Shown one piece after another: positions 53,948 to 62,225 of a stretch of DNA of 64,000 bases (the stretch's first letter is position 1; each line of letters opens with the position of its first letter). The position numbers were made by a program, and so were the translations under genes. The notes below the pieces were generated by a model, which was given only the letters and a program-made list of their open reading frames with translations, was not told where the DNA came from and searched no databases. Source of the DNA: Flavobacteriales bacterium (GTDB taxonomy: Bacteria > Bacteroidota > Bacteroidia > Flavobacteriales > Weeksellaceae). The stretch is taken from contig JACJZS010000003.1 of NCBI GenBank assembly GCA_020635515.1, positions 124,001 through 188,000 of the forward strand, in the 5' to 3' direction.

Positions 53948-55522
53948 CTATGCGTCGATTGCTACTTTATAAGTAGGATCTTCAAGTATATTTACATCAA
54001 TAAGTTTATCTGCGTTTTTAAGTAGTGTTCTACAGTCTTCGCTCAAATGTTTTAAATGAACTTTTTTATTTTGTGAAGCATAACGTTCTGTAATCCTGTT
54101 AACAGCATCTATAGCACTCATATCTGCGATTCTACTTTCCCTAAAGTCAATGATTACTTCTTTTGGATCTTTTTCAACTTCAAACTTTTCTATAAAGGCA
54201 GTAGTAGATGCAAAAAACAAAGGTCCATAAATTTCATAATGTTTAATTCCTTGCTCATCGGTATATTTTCTTGCTCGAATTCGTTTTGCATTTTCCCAAG
54301 CAAATACAAGAGCAGAAATTACAACACCTATTAAAACTGCCAATGCAAGATTGTGCAAAACAACAGTAATTAACGTTACCAAAACCATTACTAGAATATC
54401 AGATTTTGGCATTTTGCCAAATGTTTTTAAACTCGCCCATTCAAAAGTACCTATAGAGACCATAAACATAACTCCCACAAGTGCTGCCATTGGTAACTTT
54501 TCAATCAAACCAGAACCAAACATAATGAACACCAGAAGCATTACAGAAGCTACAATTCCAGAAAGTCGTGCTCTTGCTCCCGAAGATGTATTAATTAAAC
54601 TCTGACCAATCATTGCACAACCTCCCATTCCAGAAAGAAATCCAGACAGTATATTTGCACTTCCTTGAGCGATACATTCCTTATTTCCGTTTCCACGTGT
54701 TTGTGTAATTTCATCAAGAAGGTTGAGTGTAAGTAAACTTTCTATAAGTCCAACTCCTGCAATAATTCCTGCAAAAGGAACAATCAATAAAAAGTTTTGC
54801 CAATTAAGTGTAATTGTAGGTATAGAAAGAGGTGGAAATCCTCCTTTTATGGTTTCTCCTTCATTTAAAGTATCTGCAATAGTTGTAGTAGGAATGTTAA
54901 ACGCAAGTACGAGTATAGAAACAACTACAATCGCAACTAAAGAAGAAGGAATAGTTTTGGTAATTTTAGGTAATCCCCAAATGATAAACATCGTTAAAAC
55001 TACTAATCCCAACATAATCATCATCGCATTTGTTTCCAATAAATCACTTGTTCCTTTTTGGTAAAAATTAGGAAACTGAGACGAAAAAATGATAATTGCT
55101 AATCCGTTTACAAAACCAAACATTACAGGATTTGGAACTAGTCGTATAAATTTCCCAAGTTTAAAAACTCCTGCTAATATTTGAAAAATACCTGCTAGTA
55201 TTACCGTTGCAAAAACATATTGAAGTATTTCTGCTTGAGTAATAGTTGGAAAAGCATTTCGTAATTCCACAATTAAACCTACAAAAACTACAGCAACCGC
55301 ACCTGTTGCTCCTGAAATCATTCCAGGACGTCCACCAAAAATAGATGTAATAAGTCCCATTACAAAAGCTGCATACAAACCAGTGAGCGGAGAAAAACCT
55401 GCAATCATGGCAAAAGCTACCGCTTCGGGAATTAATGCCAACGCAACTGTAAGTCCTGATAATACTTCTGTTTTATAATTAATTTTCTGCTGAGAGTTAA
55501 ATATGCCTAATAACTTTTTCAT
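53948..55522 (-). CDS. SulP-family inorganic anion transporter
   Basis: A 524-residue membrane transporter of the SLC26/SulP type (sulfate, bicarbonate or other anions). The N-terminal domain has VLSGLTVALALIPEAVAFAMIAGFSPLTGLYAAF, the family signature, and about eleven or more membrane helices. From about residue 420 a cytoplasmic STAS domain begins, containing VIIDFRESRIADMSAIDAVNRI. The start at ATG 55522 is preferred because the TACCTTTG promoter element lies at 55550-55543, which excludes the longer in-frame reading from 55564. Substrate cannot be told from the sequence. Confidence 0.92.
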   Translation of the reverse strand: MKKLLGIFNSQQKINYKTEVLSGLTVALALIPEAVAFAMIAGFSPLTGLYAAFVMGLITSIFGGRPGMISGATGAVAVVFVGLIVELRNAFPTITQAEILQYVFATVILAGIFQILAGVFKLGKFIRLVPNPVMFGFVNGLAIIIFSSQFPNFYQKGTSDLLETNAMMIMLGLVVLTMFIIWGLPKITKTIPSSLVAIVVVSILVLAFNIPTTTIADTLNEGETIKGGFPPLSIPTITLNWQNFLLIVPFAGIIAGVGLIESLLTLNLLDEITQTRGNGNKECIAQGSANILSGFLSGMGGCAMIGQSLINTSSGARARLSGIVASVMLLVFIMFGSGLIEKLPMAALVGVMFMVSIGTFEWASLKTFGKMPKSDILVMVLVTLITVVLHNLALAVLIGVVISALVFAWENAKRIRARKYTDEQGIKHYEIYGPLFFASTTAFIEKFEVEKDPKEVIIDFRESRIADMSAIDAVNRITERYASQNKKVHLKHLSEDCRTLLKNADKLIDVNILEDPTYKVAIDA

Positions 55523-55542
55523 CTTGATTTTTTTGCAAGTTG

Positions 55543-55550
55543 CAAAGGTA
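55543..55550 (-). promoter_or_regulatory. -7 promoter element for the SulP gene
   Basis: TACCTTTG on the minus strand, 20 nt before the ATG at 55522. This fixes the start. Confidence 0.55.
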
Positions 55551-55584
55551 CAAGAATATATCAATTATGGAAATGCAGTCAATA

Positions 55585-57150
55585 TTACAAATCTTTTTCT
55601 CCATTATTTAATTCTTTTTCTAAATTTGAATTAGAATTACAGCTTGTACATTCTAGAGTTTGATTATAGGAAAATATATTTGATTTTTGGTAATAAAAAT
55701 CAATCCAGCCTTGAGAGTTATCATACGTATAGATATGAGAAATCCCTTCTATTTTCACAAATTTCCCTTTAGGAACGTATAAAATAGGATGCACAAATTG
55801 ATTTCTAATTTTAGAAGTCTTAGGAATATGAAAGTTGTTGTTTAATTTTAATGTATTACCATCTATTTTGTAAATGTATTGAATATCATTTAGATAATTA
55901 TTTGCTTCATATCTATCTGCACCATTGGATTGGTATAAAATTTCTAAAACAAAATCATCAGTTTCTGATTGCTTAATTTCTAATTCATTTTTAAGTGTTC
56001 CCGTAAAACCTGAATTGGTTACATCAAAGTAGTTAATATGAAATTTATTAATATTAAAAAAGTAATTAAAATTATTATTGATTGGCTTATCCCAACTTAC
56101 CGTTAGAGTATCCGATTTTGTTTTAATTATTTCTGTTGTCTTTCTTTCTGCATCAGCTTTAAATTCGTTCATAGTAAATGACGAAACGGTAATCAATCCA
56201 ATCATAGATACTATCCAAACAACAAACAATCCAATATTTATTCCTCTTAGAATAGGAGAGTTAAATTTTTTAATTAGAGCTTTTAATCCTAGAATAATAA
56301 AGTAGTACGCAGGAATTAATAATAATAGACAAAAACTAATTACGGCAATTATGTAAATGGTATTGTTGTTAAAAGTCATTTCAGTAAATACATTAAAAGG
56401 TAATGATTCATTATAGAAATGATTATAAACCGCAAAAAGTCCAAAAATTAGACTAATACCTAAAGTAAGAAAAAATATTCCTCCAATTGCTATAAATAAT
56501 TTCTTCAAAAAAATAAAAAATAATTCTAATGTAGACGAAATTTGTTTAGATATTTTCTTTGAACTATCATTAGAGATAGAGAAATTTTCTTTTATAGAGC
56601 CTAAATTAATAGGTTTTCCTTCCATCTGTAATTTTTCTGAAGTTGTTTTTGCGTAAGGAATTATAACTAAACAAATCAAATAACCAATAACAAAAGGTGC
56701 AGGAGATACAATGAAGTTTCCAAAAATAACAAGTAGTATAAAACCTAATCGAAACCATGTAACATCAACTCCAAAGTATTTTGCAAAACCAGCAAGAACT
56801 CCGCCAATTATTTTATTGTCATAATCTCGATACAATGATTTTTTAACATTCTTATTCAGTTGTTCATCTTGGAAATCACTTTCTTCATTTTCTTCAGAGA
56901 AGCTTTCGGGTTTACCAAGAGTTTCTATTACTTTGTTTACATCATTTTCGTTTACAGCTTCACGATTACGGAGGAATTCATAAAAGAGTTCTGCAATTCT
57001 ATGTTCTATATCCGTAATAATTTCTTCTGCATCTTCTTCAGAGTTAATATAATGACGTACTTGTTCTAGATACGAATTGAGTTTGTCGTATGCATTTTCT
57101 TCTATATGAAAAACACGTCCTCCTAAACTTATAGAAATGGATTTATTCAT
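55585..57150 (-). CDS. PspC-domain membrane protein
   Basis: A 521-residue protein. Residues 1-95 form a conserved cytoplasmic lead (SLGGRVFHIEENAYDKLNSYLEQVR, then EDIITDIEHRIAELF). A PspC domain follows (SLYRDYDNKIIGGVLAGFAKYFGVDVTWFRLGFIL, about residues 106-165), then four hydrophobic segments and a long extracytoplasmic C-terminal domain (about 345-521) with an SCNS stretch near the end. Its start overlaps a PadR-family regulator by 4 bp, a pairing seen widely in Bacteroidota that suggests envelope-stress sensing. Confidence 0.85.
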   Translation of the reverse strand: MNKSISISLGGRVFHIEENAYDKLNSYLEQVRHYINSEEDAEEIITDIEHRIAELFYEFLRNREAVNENDVNKVIETLGKPESFSEENEESDFQDEQLNKNVKKSLYRDYDNKIIGGVLAGFAKYFGVDVTWFRLGFILLVIFGNFIVSPAPFVIGYLICLVIIPYAKTTSEKLQMEGKPINLGSIKENFSISNDSSKKISKQISSTLELFFIFLKKLFIAIGGIFFLTLGISLIFGLFAVYNHFYNESLPFNVFTEMTFNNNTIYIIAVISFCLLLLIPAYYFIILGLKALIKKFNSPILRGINIGLFVVWIVSMIGLITVSSFTMNEFKADAERKTTEIIKTKSDTLTVSWDKPINNNFNYFFNINKFHINYFDVTNSGFTGTLKNELEIKQSETDDFVLEILYQSNGADRYEANNYLNDIQYIYKIDGNTLKLNNNFHIPKTSKIRNQFVHPILYVPKGKFVKIEGISHIYTYDNSQGWIDFYYQKSNIFSYNQTLECTSCNSNSNLEKELNNGEKDL

Positions 57151-57479
57151 GATTGTGTTGTTATTTTTTTGATTGATGTTTGTAGTTCTTTCCAGCTTTG
57201 TTCCAATTCACTTAAAAATAAATCTCCTTTTTCGGTAAGAGAATAGTATTTTCTTGGTGGACCCGATGTAGATTCTTCCCAACGGTACATTAGTATATCT
57301 TCGTTTTTAAGCCGTGTCAGCATCGGATACAAAGTTCCTTCAACTACGATTAGCTGAGCTTCTTTTAGTTTTTTAATTAAATCAGAAACATAAGAATCTC
57401 CATCATTTTTGATTATACTCAAAATGCAATATTCAAGTATTCCTTTTCGCATTTGAGCTTTTATGTTTTCTACTTTCAT
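57147..57479 (-). CDS. PadR-family transcriptional regulator
   Basis: A 110-residue winged-helix repressor of the PadR type. It shows QMRKGILEYCILSIIKNDGDSYVSDLIKKL, the helix-turn-helix region, and the wing GTLYPMLTRLKNEDILMYRWEESTSGPPRKYYSLTEKG, which is diagnostic. It overlaps the PspC gene it precedes, so it probably controls its own two-gene operon. A TATATTTG element lies at 57505-57498. Confidence 0.92.
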   Translation of the reverse strand: MKVENIKAQMRKGILEYCILSIIKNDGDSYVSDLIKKLKEAQLIVVEGTLYPMLTRLKNEDILMYRWEESTSGPPRKYYSLTEKGDLFLSELEQSWKELQTSIKKITTQS

Positions 57480-57497
57480 TTTCTATCTTTATAGTTA

Positions 57498-57505
57498 CAA
57501 ATATA
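57498..57505 (-). promoter_or_regulatory. -7 promoter element for the padR-pspC pair
   Basis: TATATTTG on the minus strand, 18 nt upstream of the PadR ATG. Confidence 0.5.
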
Positions 57506-57580
57506 TAAAATAATTCAGTATTATGTAATGCAAAGTACTATTTTTTATTATTTTGATTTTATTTACTAATTCTTTTTTAG

Positions 57581-57588
57581 TAAATTTG
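57581..57588 (+). promoter_or_regulatory. -7 promoter element for the acidic lipoprotein and argB
   Basis: TAAATTTG, 17 nt before the ATG at 57606. With argB abutting the lipoprotein gene, this is the only visible promoter for both. Confidence 0.5.
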
Positions 57589-57605
57589 TCGAAATCTATT
57601 TTACA

Positions 57606-58202
57606 ATGAAAAACAACAGTTTATTTTTCGCTTTATTTCTATCTATTTTGTTTCTGTCTTCATGTTATAATGATGAAGATTTTATAGAAGATAAAAAACC
57701 TCAAAATGATTTAGAATATACTACTCCTGAGGATTCTGAAGAGGACGATACTACTGACGGTAGCGAAGGTGGAATAGATGATACAGAAGTTACTGAAGAA
57801 GATACTACTGAGGAAACTAATTTAGATGTTCCTGAAGGAACTATGAAAGTAGGAAGCACTACTATTTCTCCTACTACATCAACTTTAGTTGAATTATCAA
57901 CTTCTTTAACCTTAAATTTAATGCAAGCTAGTTTATCAGGAGCAAAGACGATTCAACTTGTACTTACTACATCAGGAGAAAAAGAAGGTAGCTTTTCATT
58001 TGGAGAAACATTTGAAGCAGGTTCTTTTATAGGTTCTTATTCCACAATGGAAGGTCTTTCCATAAACAATTCTGAAATAGTATCAGGTAATTTACAATTA
58101 ACTCATATTAGTGGAAATAAATACAAATTAGTTGTTGATGCAACTTTAGATAATGGACAAAAGGTTCAAATAAACACAACAAGAGAGTTTACTTCATTAT
58201 AA
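57606..58202 (+). CDS. Acidic lipoprotein of unknown function
   Basis: A 198-residue lipoprotein: signal with lipobox ILFLSSC (Cys about residue 20). A very acidic, Thr-rich linker of about 60 residues (EDSEEDDTTDGSEGG, EEDTTEETN) follows. The C-terminal beta-rich domain (residues 80-198, VGSTTISPTTSTLVELSTSL to the end) looks like a small binding domain. I do not recognise the family. It is cotranscribed with argB, whose ATG follows its stop directly. Confidence 0.75.
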   Translation: MKNNSLFFALFLSILFLSSCYNDEDFIEDKKPQNDLEYTTPEDSEEDDTTDGSEGGIDDTEVTEEDTTEETNLDVPEGTMKVGSTTISPTTSTLVELSTSLTLNLMQASLSGAKTIQLVLTTSGEKEGSFSFGETFEAGSFIGSYSTMEGLSINNSEIVSGNLQLTHISGNKYKLVVDATLDNGQKVQINTTREFTSL

Positions 58203-58982
58203 ATGAAACAAAAATTAAAAGTATATAAAATTGGTGGAGGAATCATTGATAACAGCGATGAACTCCGCCTTTTTTTATCGGATTTTTCTAAAATACAAGG
58301 AAATAAAATACTTATTCACGGAGGAGGAAAAGGTGCAAATCAAGTTCTTAAACAATTGGGAATAGAACCTAAAATGATAGAAGGAAGACGTGTAACGGAC
58401 AAAGAAACCTTAGACGTAGTGATTTCTTTCTATGCAGGAACTACCAATAAAAATATCGTAGCTACGCTTCAATCTTTTTCGTGTAATGCATTAGGTCTTT
58501 CGGGAGCAGATGCAAATGCGATATGTGGCATAAAGCGTCCCGTAAAAAAGATAGATTACGGTTTTGTGGGAGATATTACAGCAGAATCTGTAAATACTTC
58601 TTTCATAGATATTCTAATTAAACAAAATATAACACCTGTTTTTTGTGCAATTACACACGATGGAAAAGGGAATTTACTAAATACCAACGCAGATACCATT
58701 TCGGCATGTATAGCAAGTAGTTTAGCAGGTTTATACGATGTGGAATTACATTACTGTTTCGATAAAATAGGAGTTTTAAAAGATGTAAATAATGATGATT
58801 CTCTAATTTCTGAGATTGATTCAGAAAAGTATAAAGAACTTTTATCTAAAAATATCATTCACGACGGAATGATTCCTAAATTAAAAAACGCATTTAATGT
58901 GATTAATTCAGGAGTAAACAGTGTAATTTTAGAGCACCCAAAAAATTTAAATAATTCAATTAAAACAGTAATTACAAAGTAA
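58203..58982 (+). CDS. argB: ArgB, acetylglutamate (or succinylglutamate) kinase
   Basis: A 259-residue amino acid kinase for the second step of arginine synthesis. The glycine-rich N-terminal KVYKIGGGIIDN, LIHGGGKGANQVLKQLGI, GLSGADANAI and the nucleotide-binding LNTNADTISACIASSLAG segments are typical. Some Bacteroidota use N-succinyl and not N-acetyl intermediates, and the substrate cannot be decided here. Unusually, no other arginine gene is adjacent; it follows a lipoprotein gene with no spacer and is convergent with hisS. Confidence 0.9.
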   Translation: MKQKLKVYKIGGGIIDNSDELRLFLSDFSKIQGNKILIHGGGKGANQVLKQLGIEPKMIEGRRVTDKETLDVVISFYAGTTNKNIVATLQSFSCNALGLSGADANAICGIKRPVKKIDYGFVGDITAESVNTSFIDILIKQNITPVFCAITHDGKGNLLNTNADTISACIASSLAGLYDVELHYCFDKIGVLKDVNNDDSLISEIDSEKYKELLSKNIIHDGMIPKLKNAFNVINSGVNSVILEHPKNLNNSIKTVITK

Positions 58983-58990
58983 ATTTTATT

Positions 58991-60349
58991 CTAGAAATTT
59001 ACTTCATCTAGTTTATGCAAAGAAGTTTCTACCTGTTCACCCGTTTTTAAATTCTTAACTTTCACAGTATTGGTTTCAATTTCATCTTTACCTAGAAAAA
59101 CCATATAGGTTGCATTCTTTTTATCTGCGTATTTAAACTGTTTGTCTAGCTTCGCTTTTTGAGGATACAATTCTGCTTTTTTTCCTTTTTTTCGTAAGTT
59201 CTGAATAAGTTTCATCGCTTCTAGAGCTTCTTTTTCTCCGTAATTAGCAAAAATAAAATCAATGTTTTCAGAATCAGAATCAGAGAAAAGTTTGAGTTCT
59301 TCGAGTACTAGAAAAATTCTATCCAATCCAAAAGAAATCCCAACTCCCGACATATTTTTTACTCCAAACATTTCAGTTAGATTGTCATATCTTCCACCAC
59401 CACCAATAGAACCAATTTCTACATTTTTAGCTTTTACTTCAAAAATACTTCCTGTATAATAGTTTAATCCACGAGCAAGTGTAATGTTTAAATTTAGTTC
59501 AGTAGAGTTTAAACCTATTTCATTTATTGAATTAAAAATAAATTCCAATTCTTCGATTCCTTTCTTTCCTTGTTCAGAAGTTTGTAAAAGTTCTTTTAAT
59601 TTATTTATGGATTCGTTGTAATCGCTAGAAAAATCAAAAACAGGTTTTAGTTTTTCTATTGAGTTTTCAGAAATTCCTTTTGTAATCATTTCTTCGATTA
59701 CTTTTTCTTTTCCAATTTTATCGAGTTTATCGAGAGCGACAGTAAAGTCTATTAATTGATTTTCTATATTGGCAACTTCAGCAATTCCTGCAAGAATTTT
59801 TCTATTATTGATATGAATTTCTACAGGAAGATTAAGCTGAGAAAAAACAGCATCATAAAGTAATATCAAATCCAATTCTAATTGTAACGATTCAGAGCCA
59901 ACCACGTCTGCATCGCACTGAAAAAACTCTCTAAATCTTCCTTTTTGTGGACGATCAGCTCTCCAAACTGGTTGAATTTGGTATCTTTTGTAAGGAAGAG
60001 GAAGCTGACCTTGATTCATAGCAACAAAACGAGCAAACGGAACGGTTAAATCATAACGTAGTGCTTTTTCACATATTTTTGGAGTTATAGAATTTAAGTT
60101 TTTGGATTCTAGCTCCTCATTAGAAACATTTTTAAAAAAATCTCCTGAATTAAGGATTTTAAAAATCAATTTATCGCCTTCTTCTCCATATTTTCCCATA
60201 AGAGTAGATAGATTCTCAAATGAAGGCGTTTCGAGAGGTGTAAAACCAAATTTTTCGAAATTTTCTTGAAGTATAGAAATTAGTTTTCTTCTTTTAAAAA
60301 GTATTTCAGAAGTAAAATCACGAGTTCCTTTTGGAATGCTTGGTTTCAT
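58991..60349 (-). CDS. hisS: Histidyl-tRNA synthetase
   Basis: A 452-residue class II synthetase charging tRNA-His. Motif 1 and the N-terminus are [20 protein letters not shown]; motif 2 is [25 protein letters not shown]; the histidine-binding loops are [14 protein letters not shown] and [12 protein letters not shown]; motif 3 is [13 protein letters not shown]. The C-terminal anticodon-binding domain starts near residue 355. Length is normal. A TATATTTG element lies at 60396-60389. Confidence 0.95.
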   Translation of the reverse strand: MKPSIPKGTRDFTSEILFKRRKLISILQENFEKFGFTPLETPSFENLSTLMGKYGEEGDKLIFKILNSGDFFKNVSNEELESKNLNSITPKICEKALRYDLTVPFARFVAMNQGQLPLPYKRYQIQPVWRADRPQKGRFREFFQCDADVVGSESLQLELDLILLYDAVFSQLNLPVEIHINNRKILAGIAEVANIENQLIDFTVALDKLDKIGKEKVIEEMITKGISENSIEKLKPVFDFSSDYNESINKLKELLQTSEQGKKGIEELEFIFNSINEIGLNSTELNLNITLARGLNYYTGSIFEVKAKNVEIGSIGGGGRYDNLTEMFGVKNMSGVGISFGLDRIFLVLEELKLFSDSDSENIDFIFANYGEKEALEAMKLIQNLRKKGKKAELYPQKAKLDKQFKYADKKNATYMVFLGKDEIETNTVKVKNLKTGEQVETSLHKLDEVNF

Positions 60350-60388
60350 TTTGCGTTTTTTTGAGTGGTATTATTCTTAAATGAGGTA

Positions 60389-60396
60389 CAAATATA
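60389..60396 (-). promoter_or_regulatory. -7 promoter element for hisS
   Basis: TATATTTG on the minus strand, 39 nt upstream of the hisS ATG. A matching element for the opposite direction is at 60524. Confidence 0.45.
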
Positions 60397-60523
60397 GGCA
60401 TAAGTAGTAAAATTGAACTTTTTATTTGTTGAATTTATTAGTAGATATACGTTTTATGCTAGTTTTAAGATAACTTTCATTCTTTTCAAGTATACGCGTA
60501 TAGTATTCTACTGCATAATTTTA

Positions 60524-60531
60524 TATATTTG
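60524..60531 (+). promoter_or_regulatory. -7 promoter element for the gatCAB operon
   Basis: TATATTTG, 36 nt before the gatC ATG at 60568. No -33 TTTG recognised. The rest of the gap 60350-60567 shows nothing else. Confidence 0.5.
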
Positions 60532-60567
60532 CAAATCTTACAATGCGTATAATTTAGATAATTATTT

Positions 60568-60828
60568 ATGAGCAAAATAATGACACTTGAAATACTGTCA
60601 AGTATAAAAGGAGCAGAATCTTCTCCTGCGGTAGAAGAGTTGTTTGCAAAAATAAAAGGAATTCAACTGGATTTGGAGGTTCATACATCTGTTTCTGCTG
60701 TAGAGTTAGACTCGTTACGTGACGATGTTGTAATTTCAAGTCCTGAAAAAGAAAAACAAATCATTATAGATAATTTTCCAAAAGAAAAAAACGGATACTT
60801 AGTTGTTTCAAAAGTAATTGATAATTAA
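60568..60828 (+). CDS. gatC: GatC, amidotransferase subunit C (short, divergent N-terminus)
   Basis: An 86-residue protein. The C-terminal half, LEVHTSVSAVELDSLRDDVV followed by NGYLVVSKVID, matches the GatC pattern (P-x-x-LREDxV ... GFFxVPKVI). The usual N-terminal helix (with a LARLEL-like stretch) is not evident. GatC wraps around GatA and GatB and stabilises the complex. The position directly before gatA, with the stop TAA sharing its last A with the gatA ATG (TAATG), supports the assignment more strongly than the sequence alone. Confidence 0.75.
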   Translation: MSKIMTLEILSSIKGAESSPAVEELFAKIKGIQLDLEVHTSVSAVELDSLRDDVVISSPEKEKQIIIDNFPKEKNGYLVVSKVIDN

Positions 60829-62225
60829 TGGAATCAAAAATAAGAAAATTACATCAAGACTTATCTTCTCAAAAAATCTCTTGTGAGGAATTGGTACAAG
60901 GTAAGTTAGATGAATTAAAAATAAACGCTCAAAACTCTGCAAACTTTTTGCTAAACGATTATGCTATTGAAAAGGCAAGGAAAGTAGATGAGAAAATCAA
61001 AAAAGGAGAAAAAATAAACCTTTTAGAGGGAATTCCTTTTGGTGTAAAAGATGTTTTTTTATTGCAAGAACAAATAGCTTCTGCCAGTTCAGATTTTTTA
61101 AAAAAATACAAATCTCCGTATACAGCAACTGCAATTCAAAAGTTAATTGATGCAGGAGCAATCCCTATTGTTAAGGAAAATTGCGATAGTTTTGGACATG
61201 GAAGTACCAATGAGAACTCCATTTTTGGAGCAGTGAAAAATGCAAATAACGAAAATTTGGTAAGTGGTGGTTCATCAGGAGGAAGTGCAGTAAACGTAGC
61301 AAAAGAATATACGGTTTTTTCCATAGGTGGAGACACAGGTGGTTCTATTCGTCAACCTGCAGGATTCAATAATGTTTACGGTTTAAAACCCTCGTACGGA
61401 AGAGTTTCAAGATTTGGAATCATGGCATATGCATCTTCTACCGATTGTGTAGGACCTATTGCAAGCTCTACCGAAGACATTGCAATAGTTATGAATATCA
61501 TTAGTGGAAAGGACACAAAAGACCAAACTACTTTTGAGTCTAATGATATTAATTTGTCAGAAAAGATTAATCCACAAAGCATTACTGTTGGATACTATAC
61601 AGAATTTATAGAGAATGAAGGTTTAAACCCAAAAATAAAGTCTGATTTTTTAAACGTTTTAGAACAATTAAAGAAAAATAACGTAAAAGTAAAACCATTA
61701 AATTTTCCTAATACCGAAGCTTTGGTTTCTACGTACTATGCAGTAGTTATGGCAGAAACGGCATCTAATCTTGCTCGTCTCGATGGCTCTATGTATGGAA
61801 ATAGAATAGAAGCGGATAATTTAAAGGAAAGTTATTTAATTACACGTTCAGAGAATTTTACCGAGGAATCCAAAAGAAGAATCGTAGGAGGAAATCAAGT
61901 ATTATCTCAAGGTCATTCTGATGATATTTATATAAAAGCAAGAAAGATAAGAACTGTGCTAACCAATAATATTAATGATGATTTAAAGCAAGTAGATATA
62001 CTAATTTCTCCTTTATCTCCTTCGAATCCTCCCGAAATAGGAAACTCACTTAAAAATCCTATGGAAATGTACTTATCAGATATTTATACTGTTGGATTTA
62101 GTTTAGCGGAATTACCAACACTTACGGCACCTATAGGTACTGATACAGGAATCCAAATCACGAGTTCAAAAGCTCAAGAAGAATTAATCTTAAAGTTTAC
62201 CAACTTACTAAACGAATTGATTTAA
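60828..62225 (+). CDS. gatA: GatA, Asp-tRNA(Asn)/Glu-tRNA(Gln) amidotransferase subunit A
   Basis: A 465-residue amidase-signature enzyme that releases ammonia from glutamine for transfer to misacylated tRNA. The catalytic triad is visible: Lys74 in PFGVKDVFL, Ser149 in SGGSSGGSA, Ser173 in DTGGSIRQPAG. The spacings (75 and 24 residues) equal those of the Staphylococcus aureus enzyme. STNENSIFGAVKN and GLKPSYGRVSRFGIMAYASS also fit. It overlaps gatC and gatB by one base each (TAATG), so the operon is translationally coupled. Confidence 0.93.
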   Translation: MESKIRKLHQDLSSQKISCEELVQGKLDELKINAQNSANFLLNDYAIEKARKVDEKIKKGEKINLLEGIPFGVKDVFLLQEQIASASSDFLKKYKSPYTATAIQKLIDAGAIPIVKENCDSFGHGSTNENSIFGAVKNANNENLVSGGSSGGSAVNVAKEYTVFSIGGDTGGSIRQPAGFNNVYGLKPSYGRVSRFGIMAYASSTDCVGPIASSTEDIAIVMNIISGKDTKDQTTFESNDINLSEKINPQSITVGYYTEFIENEGLNPKIKSDFLNVLEQLKKNNVKVKPLNFPNTEALVSTYYAVVMAETASNLARLDGSMYGNRIEADNLKESYLITRSENFTEESKRRIVGGNQVLSQGHSDDIYIKARKIRTVLTNNINDDLKQVDILISPLSPSNPPEIGNSLKNPMEMYLSDIYTVGFSLAELPTLTAPIGTDTGIQITSSKAQEELILKFTNLLNELI

